In this document: positions 34,104-46,883 of the stretch, piece by piece
Position numbering within the stretch: position 1 is the first letter of the stretch
Layout of the letters: every line of letters begins with the position of its first letter
Source of the DNA: Sorghum bicolor
Lineage: Eukaryota > Streptophyta > Magnoliopsida > Poales > Poaceae
Assembly (NCBI RefSeq): GCF_000003195.3
Contig: NC_012870.2
Location: 34,412,741 to 34,476,740 of the forward strand
Reading direction: 5' to 3'
DNA length: 64,000 bases
Position numbers and translations under genes: made by a program
Notes under the pieces: generated by a model
Told to the model about the DNA's origin: nothing
What the model saw: the letters and a program-made list of their open reading frames with translations, nothing else
The model's database searches: none

Positions 34104-35345
34104 ATTCTTCAAAACAACTTTTTTTAGCCGACTAGTTTTTTCTCCTACACGAGCTTTCCAGAGCCGGTACTGTCTCCGACTCCTCCCTACACGTGCACGA
34201 GATCCGCCCTCTGCGTTCCGGGAGGTCGGCAGTAGCTCTCTGACGTGGCTGACAATCCTACGCGTGCCTAGGTTCCGCACCTCATGCTGATTGTTGGCTA
34301 GACCAGAGCTGGTACAATCTCTAGGACGAATTAACTACTCGTGCTAATTTTATAACAAAAAATCTAAAACTTATCTCAGTACTTATTTTTTATCTAGAGT
34401 TTATTTATACATCATGTACTACCTATTCTCTATATTTATTTTTCAGGAGTTTGGTCCAGTCGACAAGCTACACTCGGGGACTCGTCGACTATTCCCTACG
34501 CTGTGCCCGGGGACTGCTCCGACCACCGAGCGCGTTTACGTTCCCAACCACGCTCGGGGACTTGTCGACTACTCTCTACGCTGTGCTGACCACCGAGCAC
34601 GTTTACGTTCCCAACCACACTCGGGGACTTGTCTACCAGTCTCTACGCCGTGCTCGGGGACTGTGCCGACCACCGAGCACATTTACGTTCCCAACCACGC
34701 TCGTAGACTGGCCGATCAGTCTCTATATCGTGCTCGGGGACTGTGCTGACTACCGATCGTGCTCGGAGACTCATCAATCACTCTCTGCGCTGTGCTCGGG
34801 ACTTGCTTCGATCACTTTCCGACCACAGCTCGGGGACTGCTTTTCTCAGTTACATATGAATTGGACTCGATAAGTTTAATTTTTTAGACCTTGCTACAGG
34901 GCTCATACTTCGCCTTCCAGCAAGCTCGGAGACTATATCGGTACGATGCATCTGGCGATGCATCTCAGTTTCAGAATTTCTTTGAGGACTTTTCTTTTGA
35001 CCCTGGCACCACGTGCCTACGTCACCTACTACCAGGCTCGGGGACTAAGTGGGCACACTTCACCTTGCGGTGAATATGCTTGCTTTTTGAAAGGCTATAC
35101 TTTTTAGAAAAGTAAAGTGGACACACTTCACCAGGAAAGAAATCTTTTTTGATTAAGAGCACTATGCATTCTTCGAACAACCTGCTTCTTCGATGTCAAT
35201 GTTGATCAACTATCTTTTGAGTCGGTCAAAATACCGTTGCAACTGTTTGGGCGACTTTCCTGCTTATCGAAGACGTCAAGCCTCACTGACCGAAGAAGCT
35301 CAAGACGGCGTGTTACATCACAATACATGGTGCTCGGGGACTAGC
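34104..35345 (+). other. 3' internal part of element D with GCTCGGGGACT repeats
   Basis: No gene is seen. About a dozen exact or near copies of GCTCGGGGACT recur between 34470 and 35345, many within a longer unit containing GACCACCGAGC and CGTTTACGTTCCCAACCA. The last copy (about 35333-35345) serves as the polypurine tract next to the 3' LTR. Confidence 0.75.
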
Positions 35346-35756
35346 TGTGGGGGTATAAACCACTATACCCTCATGGGCCTATATGGGCCGCACCATCAGA
35401 GGTGGCTCGGTCCACAGGATGAAGACGTGCGGCGCACGACTGGTCGGCGTGCACCGCAAGGCTACAAGATATTGTACCAAATATGATACTTTGCTTGTAA
35501 CTCTGTCCCTTCAGGATATATAAGGAGGGGCAGAGGTCCCCTAGAGGACATATCATACACATCATTATTCTCTCAACACAAATCAATACAACCAGACGCA
35601 GGACGTAGGTATTACGCCAACTCGGCGGCCGAACCTGGATAAAAAGCTTGTCCGTGTCTTGCGTCACCATCAAGTTCGTAGTTTGCGCACCGTCTACCGA
35701 CAAACTACTACCGTGGGTATACCCCAAGGTAGACTGCCGACCAGCTTTCGTCGACA
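35346..35756 (+). repeat. 3' LTR of element D
   Basis: 411 bp, TGTGGGGGTATAAACC to CGTCGACA, followed by CAACC (35757-35761), the second target-duplication copy. Confidence 0.9.
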
Positions 35757-35797
35757 CAACCGCAACCAGAGGAGGCAAATCATCAAGGACGGATGGG
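35757..35797 (+). pseudogene. 41-bp remnant of the O protease frame between two insertions
   Basis: CAACC plus 36 bp of Arg/Asn/Gln-rich coding sequence of element O. It matches the corresponding part of B2 near 43228-43270. It ends with ATGGG (35793-35797), the target duplication of element C. Confidence 0.85.
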
Positions 35798-37276
35798 TGT
35801 TGACACTAGCTAACACCACTTAGATACTAGGTTGTCATCCCCAGCATGATGCCAGTGTGTACAAAGGTATTTATAAATGTAAAGGCTCTTTAGAAAATAA
35901 TCTATTCTATCCACAAGCGCACAGATAAAACACCTTATTGTAGCATTTCACCAGGATAAGTATTCCAGGTATCGTTATTTATAATTTTGCTTAAGAGAAC
36001 AAAAGGGATGAAATTAAAATAAGGACAAAATCTATCAAGGCATAGACTAGAGATAAACTTGCAAGAGCACGATTACTAATGAGAAACTCGTCACACAGTC
36101 ACTTACTTTGGCAGGGTGTAAACCATAAAGATAATGATAATGAAGTATAAGTTCATGGGTGAATAACACAGCGATTAGAAAATAGACTACTCCTCATATA
36201 TGTAAGGTGACGTCGGATTAGCTAGAGAATGGATTCTAAGTTATCTACTATCTACTAAGTCACAATCTACTCTAGTTATCTACAAGATCATGTATAGCAT
36301 AAAAGACTCTTCATTCATGTATAAGGAACATTGCTAAAGTAAATCAGAACATCGCAAGACTTACTCCGCAATACCAATTCTGCCTGTCCTATCAACAGAG
36401 GGTGAACTATATAAGAATCAACGAAGCTGTCACTATCACGAACTACCACACGACCCGGCCAATAGGATACATTTGCAGGTAAATAACATCTAAGCACCAC
36501 GCCCACATGTGATCTACCACTTAACTCCCTCACGTCAAGAGCTAAGCGCTTTGCAAACTTATACATAAACTCATTATCAATCATAACTATATCAAATATA
36601 GAACTAGAGCAAACTAAGAGCATAATAAATAGAGACACAATGTACTTAGAACAAAGTATTAGAGAAAGATATGAATAATACCAATCTTTATTACCAAAGA
36701 TCCAAATCCAGAGCGTAGTGCTCTACTTCTCTAATTGCTATCTAATCAAACCTCTAAACTTGAAGGATTATGGAGTAGCTAATTCTAATTCTCTGTGGGA
36801 GAGAAGTCTAAACCCTAACTTTGATGGCTACCTCTGATAATGATTTCTCCTCTTCTCTTCTCTCCCCCAGGGGTGGAGAGGCCTTGGTTATATAGACCTT
36901 TCAAGTGAATCTGGGTCGTCGGATCGAACCGACCTTGATTGCATGGTTTAGATTCATCCTTTAGGTCGGTGGAGCTTGGTCCCCGAAAAGAGTTCTGATT
37001 GGAGTCCAACCCAGGGCCCGTTCGGTCTCCTGTTCGTTCCCGTGGCTTCTGGACTCTTCTAGATTGAGGAAAATTGCGCGGCACGTAATTATCTCATTGT
37101 AAACATGACATGTGGGCCTTCTCTCCATATTCTCTGATAACCCCCTGCAGAAATAGATAAACACCGAAGCTCGTAGAATTCTGTGAGATAAAACCCTAAT
37201 TCTAGATGTTTGGTGCATATTGATCCTTTTCCATGTTTATTTAATTGTTAATTTTAGTACTTAAGAACCGTCAACG
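35798..37276 (-). repeat. 3' LTR of element C
   Basis: 1479 bp. On the minus strand the start is altered (CGTTGACGG in place of TGTTGACGG), and the end TAGTGTCAACA abuts ATGGG. The paired GGGCGCCC boxes of the other LTR are partly deleted here near 37010. An LTR ORF runs 36638-36315. Confidence 0.88.
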
Positions 37277-38906
37277 AACTCCCCCAAGCTTACCCTTTGC
37301 TCGTCCCTGAGCAAACAGCTAAACTCAGATGGATCAGGAGTTGCTTCGATGTTTTCTTTCCTGACAGGCACACATGCTTTTATATAAAAATTCTTCCAGA
37401 TTAGAGTGAAGTGTCATGGAGCTTAGTACCTACACCTAAGCCTTAAGTAATCGAAAGGCAAAATAATTAAGTCAAGCAATATTCCTCCTGTCAATACTTC
37501 ACCTTTGTTCCAGAGTTTTTTAATTTTTCAAAATAAAACTCAAAGTTCCCAGCAATGATCTCTCAAGTCTCTTATATATGGTATTTGTGGATCCTTACCA
37601 AAATGTCACTTACCTATAGCTAATGAAATATTTAAGTGGAGCTCATAGGAGTGAAAAACAGATCATACATATGTTGTCTAATCGAGCCAAGGATCCAAAG
37701 GAACTCAACATATAATTAAATCAAGATGTGCATGTGTGGTGGAGTAAATGATAGTGATGGTAAAAATATAAGTAATGATAAAACTTACTTCTCATTGCTC
37801 CTCATATTGCTACTCCTCCTCTTCTTTGATCTTTGCTTTGGGAGAACATGGGCTATCTTTTCCTTTTCTTTTCTCAGGTGGGTAGTAGATACCCCTAATT
37901 CTAGTGTCGGACACTTGTCCATTTTTTTCGCTCAAGTGGGCATCTTTGTACCCCTAATTCTACTCCGGACACTTGTCCATTTTTACCTCTCGTCTCACTC
38001 TTTTTCTTTCTTTTCCGAGGTTACAGGCACTTGCCCCTTTTTATTTCCTCGCATATTTTTGCATAACCCATGCCTCAACTGCATTACATATTTTCAGAGA
38101 GAGAGAGAATAACAATATTTGGGACAGTGCGTGATAATATTTTTAGCAATTTTAATGATTGGTGGTGAATGGTGTAGTGGATGTGTGCAAGTGAATATCT
38201 TAATTTAACCACATGAAAAGCTCCTAAGGGTCTACACAGCTCGATCAAACTCAATTTGAATATAGTAAAAGATGTTATAGGAAGTATGGCTGTGGTAGGT
38301 AGTTTGTAATGCTAGGAACTCATCATGTGATTTGTAAGTTTTTAAAATAAATCTCCAGAACTTAGTGTAGTAGGAACAAGATAAACAGTAGCTCAAACTT
38401 TATATTATGCCTTTCCCTTACCTAGACTTTAGTTTTATGCTTCCCATAGATAGTAATTTCAGTTGTAGTAATTCCTGGAAGAACTCTAATATAAAAGCTA
38501 TGTACTTGAAAGTAAGCAAACAGAGCAACTGTTCATCATTTCCATCATGTATCTTTTTGGTATTTTATTTTTCTAGAGATTAATACTTAGCAGATAAATA
38601 AAGCACACTTATCTACACACTCTTTTTATTTTGTTTTCATGTTTATAAAATGCAGTAAAATAAAGCAAGAAAATATTTATTGGGTTTTCTAATTTTTTTC
38701 CTTTAAGATAAAATACTAAAATAGAAAAGAATAAATAAGAAGAGCAAATAAAAACTTACTTGATATATTGGAGAGGAACTCCCCCAAGCTGGATGTTGAT
38801 GTCGGTCTTACCCGATGTTCCAGAACCGCATCATGGTTGTGATGTTGTCGTTCATTGTTGTTGTATCTTGTCTCAGCTCTTGTACTGGAGTGGCGTGGTC
38901 CTGGTT
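37277..38906 (-). other. 3' noncoding region and polypurine tract of element C
   Basis: The minus strand reads GGGTAAGCTTGGGGGAGT directly before the 3' LTR (37277-37294). Three palindromes recur as in families A and B: GGACACTTGTCC at 37909-37920 and 37967-37978, and GGCACTTGCC at 38026-38035. A second AGCTTGGGGGAGT is seen near 38779-38792. I see no gene. Confidence 0.75.
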
Positions 38907-39285
38907 TCATTTTTGCTGTTCTTCCAAGAGTCGTCCATGTTCTGCTTGCGTATTTTGGATGTCGAGGAGGGTGTTGTCGGTACGGGTGAAGAAAGCGTCG
39001 GCCTCTTGGTAGTAGTCATTCGTGAAAGCGTAGGAGGCGTCGGAGTATCGTCCTGCATCAAATTGGGGCGGAGGTCTGGATCGTGAAGCTCCATAAGGAT
39101 CAGTGGAGTACCTGCCCGTTTGGAAAGGCAGGTTTGTCCACTGGTAATCTTGGCTCTCCGGCCATGTCTCCTGTGTTGGCTCTTGTGGTTGCGCATGTCG
39201 AACCCATGGGTCTCGAAGTACTCGGGGGTTGTAGTCGCAATAGTGCAGGTGCGCTGCTTCTTCTGGCCCGGGATCAGCTCCATAC
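38907..39285 (-). pseudogene. ATHILA-type ORF of element C, C-terminal part
   Basis: On the minus strand the frame resumes at the GTATG duplication (39285-39281) and runs about 125 codons, rich in Gln, Tyr, Arg and Pro (RHAQPQEPTQETWPE; FTNDYYQEADAFF), to a stop at 38907. It continues the frame that ends at 46884 on the other side of nested B2. Confidence 0.7.
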
Positions 39286-40565
39286 TGTTGACGGTCCTTA
39301 ATGCTCACATTTAACCATCAACTAATCATGGAAAATGATCCAAATACAACCAACACCTAGACTTAGGGTTTTATCTGACAAAATTCCATGAGTTTTGGTG
39401 TTTGTCTATTTCTGTAGGGGGGTATCAGGAAATACGGAAGAAAGGCCCACACGTCGGGTTTACATAAAGATATTAACGTGCCGCGCAATTTTCTACCATC
39501 TAGAAGACTCCAGAAGCCACGGGAACGAACGGGAGGCCGATCGGGCCCGGGGGCAGGGCGCCCGCCCTCCCCCCTTGGGTGCCCGCCCAGCTACAGTAAC
39601 CAATCAGCTTCAACTTCGCGGATCGTGCTCCACCGACCTAAGGGACCAAGGAAAACCGTGCGATTAATGTCGGTTTGATCCGACGGCCTAGATTCATCTG
39701 AAAAGACTATATAAGCAAGGCCCCCTGGCCCCCGGAGAGCATACCTCTTCTACAGAATCAAAGTTAGGGTTTCAATTCTTCATCCAAGTAGAGAGGATCC
39801 CTCTAGTTCTTCTAGTTCTACCTCTAGTTCATCTAGATCTAGTTCTAGTTCATCTAGTTCTAGTTCTAGTTCATCTAGTTCTAGTTCTAGTTAGTTCTAG
39901 TTGTAATCTAAAAAATAGGGAGAGAGAAGAGGAGAGCGGAGGAGGAGCCGGATCTGTCGGATCTTCCTCAACATTATACTTTTGCAGCATCTGGTTCGTT
40001 CTTCATCGTTCTCCAGGTTCTTCAATTCATAATTCCTGAGTTCTTTAATTACTTTTATTTACATTCAAGTTATTTATTGGATTCCCGCTTGCATCAAGTG
40101 CTCTAGTCTTTATAACGCTAGAGTAGTAATTAATAGATTAGACGTGGTGTTTAGTCTTGCAATTACCTGGAATTGCACCCAATCCTGCGGATTGTTGTGG
40201 TAGCCTTAGGGTAGTGACAGCCCTAACGGTCGACGTATTCCACCTCGTTCGGATCGGTGTTTGTAGGACCGTAGTCAGACCTTCCTAGCCCCCTTCTCAT
40301 CTCTTTCTGTGGTTAGTGCTCTGATGTCCCGATATAGATAATCTTGAAGTAATTCTTGATTCTTAGATCAACTAGAGAACTCTCACGAAACATCCTCTTT
40401 TCCCACCAAAAATAATTATATAGTTATCCTTGGGCGATCTTGATTCTTAATTAGTACACTCACGTTCTCTGTGGAAAATCGATACTCTGGAATACTCCCG
40501 GGTGAAAGCTACATCGGTATCTGTGTGCTTGCGGATTTTTCTGTTTGCGTTTAAAATACCCAACA
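39286..40565 (+). repeat. 5' LTR of B2
   Basis: 1280 bp, TGTTGACGG to CCCAACA. U3 holds GGGCGCCCGCCC and a TATA box in ACTATATAAGCAAGG (about 39707). A CTAGTT-rich array lies at about 39802-39900. Confidence 0.9.
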
Positions 40566-40572
40566 AGCTTTC

Positions 40573-40590
40573 TGGCGCCGTTGCCGGGGA
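40573..40590 (+). other. Primer binding site of B2, tRNA-Asp type
   Basis: TGGCGCCGTTGCCGGGGA without mismatch, eight bases after the LTR. Confidence 0.88.
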
Positions 40591-42299
40591 ACGGTAGTTG
40601 TGCTAGTTTCGAACCAAGTCGTCCGTGTATCCTTTTTCTTTTCCTTTTTTACCACACTCACCTTACTATTTTCACCACACCACATGGATTTCACTCTAAG
40701 CATTAATGAGCATGGAATTTATTTCATAGCCACTTCATTTGCTCCATGCTCATTTGCAACATCTTCCCAATCCATTGGTTTTTCTAACATCACCACATTC
40801 GAGATCTCCAACCCCCTCATCCTTTCTATTTATAAAAATTTTAAAAGGGCGGTTGTCGATGCATATGTCTATAAGAAATTTTGTAGATCTCGTTGAGTTG
40901 ATCTTGATATAGGTCAGCATTGGAGGAGAAACCACTTCACTGACTTAAATTGATGGTTTCCCAAGGACAAGCTTAGTGTCCTAAAACAAGCACTGATCGG
41001 ATTGTAACATGAGCTCTTAATTATTTGCAACATTACATTGTGTGTTGAGCATATAAGGATAATTGTAAAAAAATTCCTTTAGGTATTCTTGTCACTAACC
41101 TTTCCAGGATTGGAGCAAGAAGATCGGATGCATGACAAGCACAAGGTATGTCCAACCAATCATCATACAACATTGAATTAAATTCATCCAAACTTGAATT
41201 TTGCAAAATTCAAGCTTGGGGGAGTACTTTACGTAAAAACATCCTTTGCCATGTTGCTATGTTGGTTGTCCCTACCTTTGAGACATGCTCAATTTGTTAA
41301 TTACTAATCACACTACTTCATCTCCACTTGAGTAGATCTCTATAAATGCTCTCATGCTACCTTTATTTGCTTTAGTATATGTCTAGGTTTGGAGTAGTTT
41401 CATTTATCTCTTAAATAAGCATGGTGCTTAGTTAGGGCTGATGATCTTACTTCCAAGGGAGTTTAAATTAAGCATGATGCTTAGGTTAAAATGCCCTCCT
41501 AAATCAAATTAGACATGGTGTCTAGGTTGATTTTTGAGCCGATAGTATGCTATAGCAGATATGGGATATTTTGTTGGACTAACCCCTGTAGGAAAACTTT
41601 CAATATCAACCTAGGAAGTCCTGAGATAAACTCACATTGGAGACAAAGAGTGAGACACATGAAGTTTAACAATTTACACAAGGAAAGCATAGCTCACAAG
41701 AGATGATCCATGGAGGTGCCACAAACACAATGCACAACCGCTAAGAGAGGAAAGCTTCCACAAGGTGATACTGTACCATCACTCTTCAAGTAAGGTAACA
41801 TCTTAAAGTACTTGACTATCACTTCTATAAGCTTCTCCTTGGTTCTGGCGTTCACATGAATAAAAGAGACAAACATGTATGATCTACAACTCTAGATTAA
41901 CCAACCCAATCGATTCAACATGTTTAGAACTTCCACCTTTGTGATTCCACACTCCTAATCATATTAGCTAAAATGTTGCACACTCAATCTTTGAAAGATA
42001 TAAACAAAACATATATATAGATAGATTATCTTTCCATAAGGTTGAGCAATCTAATCTGACAAATGTTAAATACTACACTCATGATTTTATTATCCATCAA
42101 CTTTGTCTTGCTCACTATGCTTAAGGTTAGAGAAGAACAAATACACTTTTGGTTCTGTTGGTGTTTTCCACCAACAGGGCCCATGCACTTGATCTCTGCC
42201 TTGTCTCTATGAGCAGGTACACTTTGAGCAACATATGAAGGAGTTTTTCAACTCCCAGACTCCACCAAGTGAAAAACCTAGATCTACGAGCACACACAC
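40591..42299 (+). other. Leader region of B2, no recognised gene
   Basis: AT-rich sequence with short ORFs only; one runs 40600-40896 with no family I know. A purine tract AAGCTTGGGGGAGTAC at about 41213 resembles the polypurine tracts of these elements but no LTR follows it. It may be a fused piece of another element's 3' region. Confidence 0.5.
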
Positions 42300-43254
42300 A
42301 CTGGAGATACTGGACACTCAGGCAATCACTGCCCTGAGATGCTTGAGGACGTAACTACTGGAGTAACCCCGTTGTCGAAGTAATTACTGACCTTCTACCG
42401 GTCAAGAGAGGCAATCCAGGATGCACCGTCATCCCGATCTCCATCGGCATGGTGGACTTCCGAAAAGCACTCTGCGACTTTGGCTCCAGTGTCAACATTA
42501 TGCCCATGGTACTCTATGAAAAATTCTTTACACATCCTTTATTAGAAACAACCATGTGTTTGCAGCCTGCAGATCAGACACTAAGTTTCCCAAAGGGAAT
42601 ATTGAAGAACCTCTACGTTCGAGTTGGTATCTTGTACGCCCCAGCAGACTTCGTGGTGATAGAGACTGGTACTGATGAGAGGGCACCCATCATCCTAGGG
42701 AGGCCATTCCTGAACACCTCAGGAGCTGTCATCTACGCTAGTGCTGCCAAGATCAGTTTCTACATCAAGGGGAGGAAGGAGACGTTTTCCTTCAAGAACA
42801 AGACTACACAAATCTCAGAGCAATCCCGACATGAACCAAGGAAGAGGACCAACAGGAGGAACAGGAACAAGCAAATGTGGACCGAGTCAACTAAGATGGT
42901 CACTGCAGTTCATGGAGGTCAAGATCATCAACTGAAGTCACCATTCCTGACCAAAAAGGACGACCCAGTCACCTATCAGCTCCTATTCAGAACCATGCCC
43001 CTAAAACCGACATACATTCAGCTCCAGATGATTTTAAGGTTATTGACATGGGAGAAGACGAGTACAATCCACCCATCACCATTCGAAGACTGTTCCTCAG
43101 CACCGTTAAAGCAATCATCTACATTGGAACCGGCGGAGTCCACATGCATTTCCCCTCTGAGAAGGTACGCTGCTATTTTACTGATCCTATAGTTGAAGAC
43201 TCTAAGCAGGTCAGGACAAGAAGGAGACGACGCAAACGCAACTAGAGAAGGCAA
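42300..43254 (+). pseudogene. gag stump and damaged tandem proteases of B2
   Basis: Begins with the second half of the CCHC knuckle (GDTGHSGNHCPEM, 42304-42345), then protease-like domain 1 in an open frame from 42449 (CDFGSSVNIMP, IILGRPFLNTSGA). Domain 2 has lost its catalytic segment. Sequence jumps from KKDDP to VTYQLL, removing the DTG motif found in I and O, and a second small deletion follows near 43029. Both junctions share a few bases with the lost ends. Confidence 0.82.
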
Positions 43255-45597
43255 AATCATCAAGGACGGATGGGTAGAGTATGAAGGAGAAGTTGTAAGG
43301 TCTGAAGACATACAGCTTGAATAGAACTGTCTTGAGGAGACCGTAGCACCGAGTCAGGTGTGTAGAGAGAAGATAGTTATACACGAAGAGGAGGCACCGC
43401 CGGAACCACCGACTACGCCATCCAGCGAATCCTAGGACGAATGAGAAAACGGAGAGTCCCGTTCGGAGGACTTAAAAACACCGAACGCCTTGCCATGAGG
43501 TAAACTTGGTAGTTATCCTTTTCTTTTCAATTATTTTAAAATAGTTTGCTTAGTTAATCAGGTTCATATCATCTTGAAAAGAAAATAAAAATGTTAAAAA
43601 TAGTAAGCCCCATGTGAGTATGCTCATGGCATAAAACCCATATGTACATTCACTGTGGTGGCGTAAAAATAAATATATATTCCTGTCCTATAAAAAATGA
43701 AAATATAAAAATAGATTTATGATCCTATTAAAAAGAGTAACATTTATTGAGGAGGCTCAACATGATAAAGGCTAGATATTTATGCTAACACTTAACTAGT
43801 TCCACAAAGCTTTGTTGTCTATTTGAGCTCCACAGAATTCAAGGATCAAAGAAGACTAGCAGACGGAGGACATCCTAATCGCTGTCAGGGTGCTGCTGAC
43901 ATCCAAATACACCTCCGCCACCTGCTAGCTACATCAGAAGAAATTATGTCAAAATCCAGCTTGGGGGAGAGCACCCCCATTTATCCAGCTAAGTATTCTA
44001 CTCACGTTTATACTTTACTCTAATAATAAAAAGATGCATAATCATAGAAACCCAAATAAAGATTTTGTGCTTGTATATATCTTTGCTTAGTTTATAAATA
44101 AATAAAGTCTGCTATGAACCCTCATGATAAGCTCTCATATGGAAATGATGAATAGTTGCTCTGCCATGACTAGTTCTCAAAATTGAAATCTCTCTCAAGT
44201 TTAGGCATGACTGTTATTAATTAAGATCTGCTCTAAACCTGAACTTGTGGGGAGAGTACTTGATCTAAAGTCTAAGTCATTAACGGATACGATATGAGAA
44301 GGCTGAGTTGCTGTTTATCTGTTCCTAGAGATGCTAGAATTCTGGAGAATTTTATCTTTGAAAATCTTTAAAATATCACATGATGAGTTCCTGTATGATG
44401 AGAGTTTAAATTCCTACCACAGCCATATATACATGCTTGCTAGACTTTGAGCCACACATTTACTTTTTACTGCTTATGAGCATTGAGTGTGGTCAAGCTG
44501 TGTAGACCCTTAGGAGCTTGTCATGTGGTTAAATCAAGATTCACTTGCACGTTCACTCATACATGCTGCTTCTACTCTAGAAGTACGCATCACATATATC
44601 CATCCATTTCCATCTCCAGAACCACCCAAAAATATTCTACTCCTAATCCGGGAGAGAATAGCCAAAAATATTTCTATTTTTCCCCTATGAAATAAATGCT
44701 CAAGTTATCTTGTTACTACCACTTGCTATATTATCTCAAGAGATGAGTGCTCTAAAAAAAGAGAAAAAAAGAGATACGAGGAAATAAAAAGGGGCAAGTG
44801 CCCGGAACCTCGAATGAAAAGAAAAAGTGAGACGAGAGGTAAAAATGGACATGTGTCCGACAGTAGAATTAGGGGTACAAGATACCCACCTGAGAGAAAA
44901 GAAAAAGAAAATATAGGGCATCTCATTCTCCTCAAAAAGTTTCAAAAGAGCAAGAAAGGTATGTATCCCCTCAAAAGAGCACAAGTAGAATTAGACTTTC
45001 ACCATTGTTATCACCATCATCACCATACACCATTTATTCGCCACACATGCACATCTTGATTTGACTTATTGACTTGTTCTTCTGGATCCATGGTTTGACT
45101 ATGCAATAAATGTCTTGTAAGTATGTATTAGCTGTCTCCCACCTGTGAGCTCCAGATATCAAAACCTTATTAGAGTAGGGTGAGAGAGAAGGCAATGTCA
45201 CTATGCCTCATACCAAAAATACCACATACTTTGAGAGAAGGCATACATCATTAAAGCCTTAGTAAGGATCCAGAAATACCACAAAAGAGAGACTAGAGAG
45301 AGTCATACAAGGAATCTCTGAGTTTTATTTGAAAATATGCAAAAACTCCAGAGCTATAGTTAATTGAAGAACAAGAGACATGGCGCTTGACTAGACTGTT
45401 CTATCTATTAACTACTCTAGACACAAGTGACGGTTACAAGTCCCATGGTGGAAGGTAAAATGAGTAAGTTTAAATCTTAACAGTTTACCCTAACCTAGAG
45501 ATGAGATCTTGTTTTACCTTTAAGGCATAAAACCACTGCAGCAACTCTTGAGTCCATCTTTGCTCAGGGACGAGCAAAGGTTAAGCTTGGGGGAGCT
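43255..45597 (+). other. 3' noncoding region of B2 with polypurine tract
   Basis: Homologous to 12477-14421. It carries the hairpin GGGGGAGAGCACCCCC (about 43965-43980), palindromes GGGCAAGTGCCC (44792-44803) and GGACATGTGTCC (44847-44858), and ends with GGTTAAGCTTGGGGGAGCT before the 3' LTR. Confidence 0.8.
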
Positions 45598-46883
45598 TGT
45601 TGACGGTCCTTAATGCTCACATTTAACCATCAACTAATCATGGAAAAGGATCCAAATGCAACCAACACCTAGACTTAGGGTTTTATCTGACAAAATTCCA
45701 TGAGTTTTGGTGTTTGTCTATTTCTGCAGGGGGTTATCAGGAAATACGGAAGAAAGGCCCACACGTCGGGTTTACATAGAGATATTAACATGCCGCGCAA
45801 TTTTCTACCATCTAGAAGACTCCAGAAGCCACGGGAACGAACGGGAGGCCGATCGGGCCCGGGGGCAGGGCGCCCGCCCTCCCCCCTTGGGTGCCCGCCC
45901 AGCTACAGTAACCAATCAGCTTCAACTTCACGGATCGTGCTCCACCGACCTAAGGGACCAAGGAAAACCGTGCGATTAATGTCGGTTTGATCCGACGGCC
46001 TAGATTCATCTGAAAAGACTATATAAGCAAGGCCCCCTGGCCCCTGGAGAGCATACCTCTTCTACAGAATCAAAGTTAGGGTTTCAATTCTTCATCCAAG
46101 TAGAGAGGATCCCTCTAGTTCTTCTAGTTCTACCTCTAGTTCATCTAGATCTAGTTCTAGTTCATCTAGTTCTAGTTCTAGTTCTAGTTCCTCTAGTTCT
46201 AGTTCTAGTTAGTTCTAGTTGTAATCTAGAAAATAGGGAGAGAGAAGAGGAGAGCGGAGGAGGAGCCGGATCTGTCGGATCTTCCTCAACATTATACTTT
46301 TGCAGCATCTGGTTCGTTCTTCATCGTTCTCCAGGTTCTTCAATTCATAATTCCTGAGTTCTTTAATTACTTTTATTTACATTCAAGTTATTTATTGGAT
46401 TCCCGCTTGCATCAAGTGCTCTAGTCTTTATAACGCTAGAGTAGTAATTAATAGATTAGACGTGGTGTTTAGTCTTGCAATTACCTGGAATTGCACCCAA
46501 TCCTGCGGATTGTTGTGGTAGCCTTAGGGTAGTGACAGCCCTAACGGTCGACGTATTCCACCTCGTTCGGATCGGTGTTTGTTGGACCGTAGTCAGACCT
46601 TCCTAGCCCCCTTCTCATCTCTTTCTGTGGTTAGTGCTCTGATGTCCCGATATAGATAATCTTGAAGTAATTCTTGATTCTTAGATCAACTAGAGAACTC
46701 TCCGGAAACTTCCTCTCTTCCCACCAAAAATAATTATATAGTTATCCTTGGGCGATCTTGATTCTTAATTAGTACACTCACGTTCTCTGTGGAAAATCGA
46801 TACTCTGGAATACTCCCGGGTGAAAGCTACATCGGTATCCGTGCGCTTGCGGATTTTTCTGTTTGCGTTTAAAATACCCAACA
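45598..46883 (+). repeat. 3' LTR of B2
   Basis: 1286 bp, six bases longer than the 5' LTR through one extra CTAGTT unit, followed by CATAC (46884-46888). Confidence 0.9.

Larger units (their letters stand above)
20773..35756 (+). mobile_element. Element D: short-LTR retrotransposon without recognisable pol, hosting the Tat element
   Basis: Two 411-bp LTRs (20773-21183 and 35346-35756) run TGTGGGGGTATAAACC to CGTCGACA, with CAACC on both outer sides. By eye the LTRs differ at 7 of 411 positions. Without the nested Tat element the interior is only about 1.8 kb, with no gag or pol that I recognise, so D resembles a non-autonomous large-derivative element. Its 3' half is dominated by copies of GCTCGGGGACT. 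Confidence 0.88.
39286..46883 (+). mobile_element. Element B2: family-B Athila-like retrotransposon nested in C
   Basis: 5' LTR 39286-40565, 3' LTR 45598-46883, CATAC on both outer sides (39281-39285 and 46884-46888). The interior has a tRNA-Asp type primer site, a 1.7-kb leader without a recognised gene, a stump of gag carrying part of the zinc knuckle, protease remnants and a 3' noncoding region like that of I and O. There is no pol. The LTRs differ by few substitutions and one 6-bp repeat-unit length change, so the insertion is young. Confidence 0.9.

Noticed and set aside
34470..35345. CRISPR-like repeat array
   Set aside because: Spacing is irregular, repeats are degenerate, and it lies in the 3' region of a plant retroelement.
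38873..39283. 136-codon minus-strand ORF at the end of element C
   Set aside because: The alternative frame (to 38907) continues the ATHILA-type ORF across the B2 target duplication, so this one is likely a shadow.
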